64,000 bases of DNA, from NCBI GenBank assembly GCA_947396885.1, contig OX377206.1, positions 45,925,631-45,989,630 on the forward strand, read 5' to 3'. The position numbers and the translations under genes are program-made. This DNA is from Heligmosomoides polygyrus polygyrus (Eukaryota > Nematoda > Chromadorea > Rhabditida > Heligmosomidae). Positions 52,258 to 63,700 of this stretch are shown piece by piece. Position 1 is the stretch's first letter. Each line of letters starts with the position of its first letter. The notes beneath the pieces were generated by a model. It worked only from the letters and a program-made list of their open reading frames with translations. It was not told the DNA's origin and did not search any database.

Positions 52258-52760
52258 TAGCCCCCCCCCCCCCACCTAATCATTACGTAGGTGGGACGAC
52301 GTCTAGGGCACGCCTTCTGAATGCTGACGCACGTTGAACGACGTCCAGTGTTCGCGTTTTGAATCTCTACCCACGTTGGGCGACGTCTGCGGCACTTCTT
52401 CTGAACCTGAGGTAGTTGAACGACGTCTAGCCCCCCCCTAATCATTACGTAAGTTGGACGACGTCTAGGGCACGCCTTCTGAATCCCTATGCACCTTGGA
52501 CGACGTCTAGGGCACGCCTTCTGAATGCTGACGCACGTAGAACCACGTCCATTGTTCGCCTTTCGAATGTCTACCCACGTTGGGCGACGTCTGCGGCACT
52601 TCTTCTGAACCCTGACGTAAGTAGGACGACGTCTAGGGCACGCCTTCTGAATCCCTATGCACCTAGGACGACGTCTAGTGCACGCATTCAAAATCTCCGA
52701 CTCACGAAGGACGACGTCTGCGGCACTTCTTCTGAACCCTGACGTACGTTGAACGACGTC
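52258..52760. repeat. Unusual module order after a segment boundary
   Basis: After an m6 with a long C tract and TACGTAGGTGGG comes a hybrid m1/m3, m4 (GCGTTTTG), a shortened GAGGTAG m5, m6, then m1 and another m1/m3 hybrid leading to the CGTCCATTGTTC m4. I did not see this order elsewhere. It lies exactly where the 8.03 kb pair stops matching, so it probably represents a recombination join. Confidence 0.7.
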
Positions 52761-52919
52761 TAGCTCCCCCCCCCCTAATCATTACGTAAGTTGGACGACG
52801 TCTAGGGCACGCCATCTGAATCCCTATGCACCTTGGACGACGTCTAGGGCACGCTTTCGAAATCCCCGACTCACGAAGGTCGACGTCTAGGGTAGCCTTC
52901 TGAATGCTGACGCACGTTG

Positions 52920-55900
52920 AACGACGTCCAGTGTTCGCCTTTTGAATCTATACCCACGTTGAGCGACGTCTGCGGCACTTCTTCTGAACCTGACGTACGT
53001 TGAACTACGTCTAGCTCCCCCTCCTAATTATTACATAAGTTGGACGACATCTAGGGCACGCCTTCTGAATGCTGACGCACGTTGAACGACGTCCAGTGTT
53101 CGCGTTTTAAATCTCTACCCACGTTGGGCGACGTCTGCGGCACTTCTTCTGAACCTGAGGTAGTTGAACGACGTCTAGCCCCCCCCCCCTAATCATTACG
53201 TAAGTTGGACGACGTCTAGGGCACGCCTTCTGAATCCCTATGCACCTTGGACGACGTCTAGGGCACGCATTCAAAATCTCCGACTCACGAAGGACGACGT
53301 CTGCGGCACTTCTTCTGAACCCTGACGTACGTTGAACGACGTCTAGCCCCCCCCCCCCCACCTAATCATTACGTAGGTGGGACGACGTCTAGGGCACGCC
53401 TTCTGAATCCCTATGCACCTTGGACGACGTCTAGGGCACGCCTTCTGAATGCTGACGCACGTAGAACCACGTCCATTGTTCGCCTTTCGAATGTCTACCC
53501 ACGTTGGGCGACGTCTGCGGCACTTCTTCTGAACCCTGACGTAAGTAGGACGACGTCTAGGGCACGCCTTCTGAATCCCTATGCACCTTGGACGACGTCT
53601 AGTGCACGCATTCAAAATCTCCGACTCACGAAGGACGACGTCTGCGGCACTTCTTCTGAACCCTGACGTACGTTGAACGACGTCTAGCTCCCCCCCCCTA
53701 ATCATTACGTAAGTTGGACGACGTCTAGGGCACGCCATCTGAATCCCTATGCACCTTGGACGACGTCTAGGGCACGCTTTCGAAATCCCCGACTCACGAA
53801 GGTCGACGTCTAGGGTAGCCTTCTGAATGCTGACGCACGTTGAACGACGTCCAGTGTTCGCCTTTTGAATCTATACCCACGTTGAGCGACGTCTGCGGCA
53901 CTTCTTCTGAACCTGACGTACGTTGAACTACGTCTAGCTCCCCCTCCTAATTATTACATAAGTTGGACGACATCTAGGGCACGCCTTCTGAATGCTGACG
54001 CACGTTGAACGACGTCCAGTGTTCGCGTTTTGAATCTCTACCCACGTTGGGCGACGTCTGCGGCACTTCTTCTGAACCCTGACGTACGTTGAACGACGTC
54101 TAGCTCCCCCACCCCCTAATCATTACGTAAGTTGGACGACGTCTAGGGCACGCCTTCTGAATCCCTATGCACCTTGGACGACGTCTAGGGCACGCATTCG
54201 AAATCCCCGACTCACGAAGGTCGACGTCTAGGGTAGCCTTCTGAATGCTGAAGCACGTTGAACGACGTCCAGTGTTCGCCTTTCGAATCTCTACCCACGT
54301 TGGGCGACGTCTGCGGCACTTCTTCTGAACCCTGACGTACGTTGAACGACGTCTAGCCCCCCCCCCCCTAATCATTACATAATTTGGACGGCGTCTGGGG
54401 CACGCCTTCTGAATCCCTATGCACCTTGGACGACGTCTAGGGCACGCATTCAAAATCCCCGACTCACGAAGGTCGACGTCTAGGGTAGCCTTCTGAATGC
54501 TGACGCACGTTGAACGACGTCCAGTGTTCGCCTTTTGAATCTATACCCACGTTGGGCGACGTCTGCGGCACTTCTTCTGAACCTGACGTACGTTGAACTA
54601 CGTCTAGCTCCCCCCCCCCCCTAATCATTACGTAAGTTGAACGACGTCTAGGGCACGCCTTCTGAATCCCTATGCACCTTGGACGACGTCTAGGGCACGC
54701 ATTCAAAATCCCCGACTCACGAAGGTCGACGTCTAGGGTAGCCTTCTGAATGCTGACGCACGTTGAACGACGTCCAGTGTTCGCCTTTCGAATCTCTACC
54801 CACGTTGGTCGACGTCTGCGGCACTTCTTCTGAACCCTGACGTACGTTGAACGACGTCTAGCTCCCCCTCCTAATTATTACATAAGTTGGACGACATCTA
54901 GGGCACGCCTTCTGAATGCTGACGCACGTTGAACGACGTCCAGTGTTCGCCTTTTGAATCTCTACCCACGTTGGGCGACGTCTGCGGCACTTCTTCTGAA
55001 CCCTGACGTACGTTGAACGACGTCTAGCTCCCCCACCCCCTAATCATTACGTAAGTTGGACGACGTCTAGGGCACGCCTTCTGAATCCCTATGCACCTTG
55101 GACGACGTCTAGGGCACGCATTCGAAATCCCCGACTCACGAAGGTCGACGTCTAGGGTAGCCTTCTGAATGCTGAAGCACGTTGAACGACGTCCAGTGTT
55201 CGCCTTTCGAATCTCTACCCACGTTGGTCGACGTCTGCGGCACTTCTTCTGAACCCTGACGTACGTTGAACGACGTCTAGCTCCCCCTCCTAATTATTAC
55301 ATAAGTTGGACGACATCTAGGGCACGCCTTCTGAATGCTGACGCACGTTGAACGACGTCCAGTGTTCGCCTTTTGAATCTATACCCACGTTGAGCGACGT
55401 CTGCGGCACTTCTTCTGAACCTGACGTACGTTGAACTACGTCTAGCTCCCCCTCCTAATTATTACATAAGTTGGACGACATCTAGGGCACGCCTTCTGAA
55501 TGCTGACGCACGTTGAACGACGTCCAGTGTTCGCGTTTTAAATCTCTACCCACGTTGGGCGACGTCTGCGGCACTTCTTCTGAACCTGAGGTAGTTGAAC
55601 GACGTCTAGCCCCCCCCCCTAATCATTACGTAAGTTGGACGACGTCTAGGGCACGCATTCAAAATCTCCGACTCACGAAGGACGACGTCTGCGGCACTTC
55701 TTCTGAACCCTGACGTACGTTGAACGACGTCTAGCCCCCCCCCCACCTAATCATTACGTAGGTGGGACGACGTCTAGGGCACGCCTTCTGAATCCCTATG
55801 CACCTTGGACGACGTCTAGGGCACGCCTTCTGAATGCTGACGCACGTAGAACCACGTCCATTGTTCGCCTTTCGAATGTCTACCCACGTTGGGCGACGTC

Positions 55901-57160
55901 TGCGGCACTTCTTCTGAACCCTGACGTAAGTAGGACGACGTCTAGGGCACGCCTTCTGAATCCCTATGCACCTTGGACGACGTCTAGTGCACGCATTCAA
56001 AATCTCCGACTCACGAAGGACGACGTCTGCGGCACTTCTTCTGAACCCTGACGTACGTTGAACGACGTCTAGCTCCCCCCCCCCTAATCATTACGTAAGT
56101 TGGACGACGTCTAGGGCACGCCATCTGAATCCCTATGCACCTTGGACGACGTCTAGGGCACGCTTTCGAAATCCCCGACTCACGAAGGTCGACGTCTAGG
56201 GTAGCCTTCTGAATGCTGACGCACGTTGAACGACGTCCAGTGTTCGCCTTTTGAATCTATACCCACGTTGAGCGACGTCTGCGGCACTTCTTCTGAACCT
56301 GACGTACGTTGAACTACGTCTAGCTCCCCCTCCTAATTATTACATAAGTTGGACGACATCTAGGGCACGCCTTCTGAATGCTGACGCACGTTGAACGACG
56401 TCCAGTGTTCGCGTTTTGAATCTCTACCCACGTTGGGCGACGTCTGCGGCACTTCTTCTGAACCCTGACGTACGTTGAACGACGTCTAGCTCCCCCACCC
56501 CCTAATCATTACGTAAGTTGGACGACGTCTAGGGCACGCCTTCTGAATCCCTATGCACCTTGGACGACGTCTAGGGCACGCATTCGAAATCCCCGACTCA
56601 CGAAGGTCGACGTCTAGGGTAGCCTTCTGAATGCTGAAGCACGTTGAACGACGTCCAGTGTTCGCCTTTCGAATCTCTACCCACGTTGGGCGACGTCTGC
56701 GGCACTTCTTCTGAACCCTGACGTACGTTGAACGACGTCTAGCCCCCCCCCCCCTAATCATTACATAATTTGGACGGCGTCTGGGGCACGCCTTCTGAAT
56801 CCCTATGCACCTTGGACGACGTCTAGGGCACGCATTCAAAATCCCCGACTCACGAAGGTCGACGTCTAGGGTAGCCTTCTGAATGCTGACGCACGTTGAA
56901 CGACGTCCAGTGTTCGCCTTTTGAATCTATACCCACGTTGGGCGACGTCTGCGGCACTTCTTCTGAACCTGACGTACGTTGAACTACGTCTAGCTCCCCC
57001 CCCCTAATCATTACGTAAGTTGAACGACGTCTAGGGCACGCCTTCTGAATCCCTATGCACCTTGGACGACGTCTAGGGCACGCATTCAAAATCCCCGACT
57101 CACGAAGGTCGACGTCTAGGGTAGCCTTCTGAATGCTGACGCACGTTGAACGACGTCCAG
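52920..57160. repeat. Tandem duplication, unit ~2,390-2,431 bp
   Basis: About 52,920-54,770 is repeated at about 55,350-57,160. Markers: GTTTTAAATC (53104 and 55535, offset 2,431), GCCATCTGAATCCC (53728 and 56121, offset 2,393), end of the m1-m2-m3 block (54706 and 57089). The offset drops by ~42 because copy 2 has lost one m1 near 55,650. Between the copies lies about 0.6 kb of tetramers and one hexamer (54.77-55.35 kb). Confidence 0.84.
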
Positions 57161-60100
57161 TGTTCGCGTTTTGAATCTATACCCACGCTGGGCGACGTCT
57201 GCGGCACTTCTTCTGAACCCTGATGTACGTTGAACGACGTCTAGCTCCCCCTCCTAATTATTACATAAGTTGGACGACATCTAGGGCACGCCTTCTGAAG
57301 GCTGACGCACGTAGAACCACGTCCAGTGTTCGCCTTTTGAATCTCTACCCACGTTGGGCGACGTCTGCGGCACTTCTTCTGAACCCTGACGTACGTTGAA
57401 CGACGTCTAGCTCCCCCACCCCCTAATCATTACGTAAGTTGGACGACGTCTAGGGCACGCCTTCTGAATCCCTATGCACCTTGGACGACGTCTAGGGCAC
57501 GCATTCGAAATCCCCGACTCACGAAGGTCGACGTCTAGGGTAGCCTTCTGAATGCTGAAGCACGTTGAACGACGTCCAGTGTTCGCCTTTCGAATCTCTA
57601 CCCACGTTGGTCGACGTCTGCGGCACTTCTTCTGAACCCTGACGTACGTTGAACGACGTCTAGCTCCCCCTCCTAATTATTACATAAGTTGGACGACATC
57701 TAGGGCACGCCTTCTGAATGCTGACGCACGTTGAACGACGTCCAGTGTTCGCCTTTTGAATCTCTACCCACGTTGGGCGACGTCTGCGGCATTTCTTCTG
57801 AACCGTGACATACGTTGAACGACGTCTAGCCCCCCCCCACCTAATCATTACGTAGGTGGGACGACGTCTAGGGTACGCCTTCTGATTCCCTATGCACCTT
57901 GGACGACCTCTAGGGCACGCCTTCTGAATGCTGACGCACGTTGAACGACGTCCAGTGTTCGCCTTTTGAATCTCTACCCACGTTGGGCGACGTCTGCGGC
58001 ACTTCTTCTGAACCCTGACGTACGTTGAACGACGTCTAGCTCCCCCTGCTAATTATTACATAAGTTGGACGACATCTAGGGCACGCCTTCTGAATGCTGA
58101 CGCACGTTGAACGACGTCCAGTGTTCGCCTTTCGAATCTCTACCCACGTTGGTCGACGTCTGCGGCACTTCTTCTGAACCCTGACGTACGTTGAACGACG
58201 TCTAGCTCCCCCTCCTAATTATTACATAAGTTGGACGACATCTAGGGCACGCCTTCTGAATGCTGACGCACGTTGAACGACGTCCAGTGTTCGCCTTTTG
58301 AATCTCTACCCACGTTGGGCGACGTCTGCGGCATTTCTTCTGAACCGTGACATACGTTGAACGACGTCTAGCCCCCCCCCCCACCTAATCATTACGTAGG
58401 TGGGACGACGTCTAGGGTACGCCTTCTGAATCCCTATGCACCTTGGACGACCTCTAGGGCACGCCTTCTGAATGCTGACGCACGTTGAACGACGTCCAGT
58501 GTTCGCCTTTTGAATCTCTACTCACCCTGGGCGACGTCTGCGGCACTTCATCTGAACCGTGACATACGTTGAACGACGTCTAGCCCCCCCCCCCACATAA
58601 TCATTACGTAGGTGGGACGACGTCCAGGGCACGCATTCAAAATCCTGACTCACGAAGGACGACGTCTAGGGCACGCCTTCTGAATGCTGACGCACGTTGA
58701 ACGACGTGCAGTGTTCGCCTTTTAATCTCTACCCACGTTGGGCGACGTCTGCGGCACTTCTTCTGAACCGTGACGTACATTGAACGACGTCTAGCCCCCC
58801 CCCCCTAATCATTACATAATTTGGACGGCGTCTGGGGCACGCCTTCTGAATGCTGACGCACGTTGAACGACGTCCAGTGTTCGCCTTTTGAATCTCTACC
58901 CACGTTGGGCGACATCTGCGGCACTTCTTCTGAACCCTGACGTACGTTGAACGACGTCTAGCTCCCCCTCCTAATTATTACATAAGTTGGACGACATCTA
59001 GGGCACGCCTTCTGAATGCTGACGCACGTTGAACGACGTCCAGTGTTCGCCTTTTGAATCTATACCCACGTTGGGCGACGTCTGCGGCACTTCTTCTGAA
59101 CCTGACGTACGTTGAACGACGTCTAGCCCCCCCCCCCCTAATCATTACGTAAGTTGGACGACGTCTAGGGCACGCCTTCTGAATCCCTATGCACCTTGGA
59201 CGACGTCTAGGGCACGCATTCAAAATCTCCGACTCACGAAGGACGACGTCTAGGGTAGCCTTCTGAATGCTGACGCACGTTGAACGACGTCCAGTGTTCG
59301 CCTTTTGAATCTCTACCCACGCTGGGCGACGTCTGCGGCACTTCTTCTGAACCCTGACGTACGTTGAACGACGTCTAGCTCCCCCTCCTAATTATTACAT
59401 AAGTTGGACGACATCTAGGGCACGCCTTCTGAATGCTGACGCACGTTGAACGACGTCCAGTGTTCGCGTTTTGAATCTCTACCCACGTTGGGCGACGTCT
59501 GCGGCACTTCTTCTGAACCTGAGGTAGTTGAACGACGTCTAGCCCCCCCCCCTAATCATTACGTAAGTTGGACGACGTCTACGGCACGCCTTCTGTATCC
59601 CTATGCACCTTGGACGACGTCCAGTGTTCGCCTTTTGAATCTCTACCCACGTTGGGCGACGTCTGCGGCACTTCTTCTGAAACTGACGTACGTTGAACGA
59701 CGTCTAGCTTCCCCCCTAATCATTACGTAAGTTGGACGACGTCTAGGGCACGCCTTCTGAATCCCTATGCACCTTGGACGACGTCTAGGGCACGCATTCA
59801 AAATCCCCGACTCACGAAGGACGACGTCTAGGGTAGCCTTCTGAATGCTGACGCACGTTGAACGACGTCCAGTGTTCGCCTTTTGAATCTCTACCCACGC
59901 TGGGCGACGTCTGCGGCACTTCTTCTGAACCCTGACGTACGTTGAACGACGTCTAGCTCCCCCTCCTAATTATTACATAAGTTGGACGACATCTAGGGCA
60001 CGCCTTCTGAATGCTGACGCACGTTGAACGACGTCCAGTGTTCGCGTTTTGAATCTCTACCCACGTTGGGCGACGTCTGCGGCACTTCTTCTGAACCTGA

Positions 60101-60270
60101 GGTAGTTGAACGACGTCTAGCCCCCCCCTAATCATTACGTAAGTTGGACGACGTCTAGGGCACGCCTTCTGAATCCCTGTGCACCTTGGACGACGTCTAG
60201 GGCACGCATTCAAAATCTCCGACTCACGAAGGACGACGTCTGCGGCACTTCTTCTGAACCCTGACGTACG
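56070..60270. repeat. 8.03 kb-offset duplicated segment, copy 2
   Basis: Partner of 48,050-52,250, with the same module order throughout. It ends at about 60,280 where a CCCCCACCCCC m6 replaces the long C tract of copy 1. Its left part is at the same time the right copy of the 2.39-2.43 kb duplication. Confidence 0.87.
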
Positions 60271-60736
60271 TTGAACGACGTCTAGCTCCCCCACCCCCTA
60301 ATCATTACGTAAGTTGGACGACGTCTAGGGCACGCCTTCTGAATCCCTATGCACCTTGGACGACGTCTAGGGCACGCATTCGAAATCCCCGACTCACGAA
60401 GGTCGACGTCTAGGGTAGCCTTCTGAATGCTGAAGCACGTTGAACGACGTCCAGTGTTCGCCTTTCGAATCTCTACCCACGTTGGGCGACATCTGCGGCA
60501 CTTCTTCTGAACCCTGACGTACGTTGAACGACGTCTAGCTCCCCCCCCCTAATCATGACGTAAGTTGGACGACGTCTAGGGCACGCCTTCTGAACTCTGA
60601 CGCACATTGAAAGACGTCCAGTGTTCGCCTTTTGAATCTCTACCCACGATGGGCGACGTCTGCGGCACTTCTTCTGAACCCTGACGTACGTTGAACGACG
60701 TCTAGCTCCCCCCCTCACCCCTAATCATTACGTAAG
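59568..60736. repeat. Left-type HOR reappears, 1,169 bp
   Basis: Begins with m1* and carries a TAGCTTCCCCCC m6 (59707), the GAGGTAG m5, the CCCCCACCCCC m6, the TAATCATGACG m6 and the ATTGAAAGACG m4 that are typical of 1-19.5 kb and nearly absent from 34.2 to 59.5 kb. 28 x 42 = 1,176. The hexamer ending ACATAATTTGG is missing because an m4 with TTTCGAATC passes directly into the GACATCTGCGG m5. Confidence 0.82.
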
Positions 60737-63700
60737 TTGGACGACGTCTACGGCACGCCTTCTGTATCCCTATGCACCTTGGACGACGTCCAGTGTTCGC
60801 CTTTTGAATCTCTACCCACGTTGGGCGACGTCTGCGGCACTTCTTCTGAAACTGACGTACGTTGAACGACGTCTAGCTTCCCCCCTAATCATTACGTAAG
60901 TTGGACGACGTCTAGGGCACGCCTTCTGAATCCCTATGCACCTTGGACGACGTCTAGGGCACGCATTCAAAATCCCCGACTCACGAAGGACGACGTCTAG
61001 GGTAGCCTTCTGAATGCTGACGCACGTTGAACGACGTCCAGTGTTCGCCTTTTGAATCTCTACCCACGCTGGGCGACGTCTGCGGCACTTCTTCTGAACC
61101 CTGACGTACGTTGAACGACGTCTAGCTCCCCCTCCTAATTATTACATAAGTTGGACGACATCTAGGGCACGCCTTCTGAATGCTGACGCACGTTGAACGA
61201 CGTCCAGTGTTCGCCTTTTGAATCTATACCCACGTTGGGCGACGTCTGCGGCACTTCTTCTGAACCTGACGTACGTTGAACGACGTCTAGCCCCCCCCCC
61301 TAATCATTACGTAAGTTGGACGACGTCTAGGGCACGCCTTCTGAATCCCTATGCACCTTGGACGACGTCTAGGGCACGCATTCAAAATCTCCGACTCACG
61401 AAGGACGACGTCTGCGGCACTTCTTCTGAACCCTGACGTACGTTTTGAACGACGTCTAGCTCCCCCACCCCCTAATCATTACGTAAGTTGGACGACGTCT
61501 AGGGCACGCCTTCTGAATCCCTATGCACCTTGGACGACGTCTAGGGCACGCATTCGAAATCCCCGGCTCACGAAGGTCGACGTCTAGGGTAGCCTTCTGA
61601 ATGCTGAAGCACGTTGAACGACGTCCAGTGTTCGCCTTTCGAATCTCTACCCACGTTGGGCGACGTCTGCGGCACTTCTTCTGAACCCTGACGTACGTTG
61701 AACGACGTCTAGCCCCCCCCCCCTAATCATTACATAATTTGGACGGCGTCTGGGGCACGCCTTCTGAATCCCTATGCACCTTGGACGACGTCTAGGGCAC
61801 GCATTCAAAATCCCCGACTCACGAAGGTCGACGTCTAGGGTAGCCTTCTGAATGCTGACGCACGTTGAACGACGTCCAGTGTTCGCCTTTTGAATCTATA
61901 CCCACGTTGGGCGACGTCTGCGGCACTTCTTCTGAACCTGACGTACGTTGAACTACGTCTAGCTCCCCCCCCCTAATCATTACGTAAGTTGAACGACGTC
62001 TAGGGCACGCCTTCTGAATCCCTATGCACCTTGGACGACGTCTAGGGCACGCATTCAAAATCCCCGACTCACGAAGGTCGACGTCTAGGGTAGCCTTCTG
62101 AATGCTGACGCACGTTGAACGACGTCCAGTGTTCGCGTTTTGAATCTATACCCACGCTGGGCGACGTCTGCGGCACTTCTTCTGAACCCTGATGTACGTT
62201 GAACGACGTCTAGCTCCCCCTCCTAATTATTACATAAGTTGGACGACATCTAGGGCACGCCTTCTGAAGGCTGACGCACGTAGAACCACGTCCAGTGTTC
62301 GCCTTTTGAATCTCTACCCACGCTGGGCGACGTCTGCGGCACTTCTTCTGAACCCTGACGTACGTTGAACGACGTCTAGCTCCCCCTCCTAATTATTACA
62401 TAAGTTGGACGACATCTAGGGCACGCCTTCTGAATGCTGACGCACGTTGAACGACGTCCAGTGTTCGCGTTTTGAATCTCTACCCACGTTGGGCGACGTC
62501 TGCGGCACTTCTTCTGAACCTGAGGTAGTTGAACGACGTCTAGCCCCCCCCCCCTAATCATTACGTAAGTTGGACGACGTCTAGGGCACGCCTTCTGAAT
62601 CCCTGTGCACCTTGGACGACGTCTAGGGCACGCATTCAAAATCTCCGACTCACGAAGGACGACGTCTGCGGCACTTCTTCTGAACCCTGACGTACGTTGA
62701 ACGACGTCTAGCTCCCCCACCCCCTAATCATTACGTAAGTTGGACGACGTCTAGGGCACGCCTTCTGAATCCCTATGCACCTTGGACGACGTCTAGGGCA
62801 CGCATTCGAAATCCCCGACTCACGAAGGTCGACGTCTAGGGTAGCCTTCTGAATGCTGAAGCACGTTGAACGACGTCCAGTGTTCGCCTTTCGAATCTCT
62901 ACCCACGTTGGGCGACATCTGCGGCACTTCTTCTGAACCCTGACGTACGTTGAACGACGTCTAGCTCCCCCCCCCTAATCATGACGTAAGTTGGACGACG
63001 TCTAGGGCACGCCTTCTGAACTCTGACGCACATTGAAAGACGTCCAGTGTTCGCCTTTTGAATCTCTACCCACGATGGGCGACGTCTGCGGCACTTCTTC
63101 TGAACCCTGACGTACGTTGAACGACGTCTAGCTCCCCCCCCTCACCCCTAATCATTACGTAAGTTGGACGACGTCTACGGCACGCCTTCTGTATCCCTAT
63201 GCACCTTGGACGACGTCCAGTGTTCGCCTTTTGAATCTCTACCCACGTTGGGCGACGTCTGCGGCACTTCTTCTGAAACTGACGTACGTTGAACGACGTC
63301 TAGCTTCCCCCCTAATCATTACGTAAGTTGGACGACGTCTAGGGCACGCCTTCTGAATCCCTATGCACCTTGGACGACGTCTAGGGCACGCATTCAAAAT
63401 CCCCGACTCACGAAGGACGACGTCTAGGGTAGCCTTCTGAATGCTGACGCACGTTGAACGACGTCCAGTGTTCGCCTTTTGAATCTCTACCCACGCTGGG
63501 CGACGTCTGCGGCACTTCTTCTGAACCCTGACGTACGTTGAACGACGTCTAGCTCCCCCTCCTAATTATTACATAAGTTGGACGACATCTAGGGCACGCC
63601 TTCTGAATGCTGACGCACGTTGAACGACGTCCAGTGTTCGCCTTTTGAATCTATACCCACGTTGGGCGACGTCTGCGGCACTTCTTCTGAACCTGACGTA

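Noticed and set aside
25525..60270. Assembly artefact as full explanation of the kb-scale duplications
   Set aside because: Copies differ by private substitutions, module gains and losses and poly-C lengths, which true duplications accumulate. A partial artefact cannot be excluded without read support.
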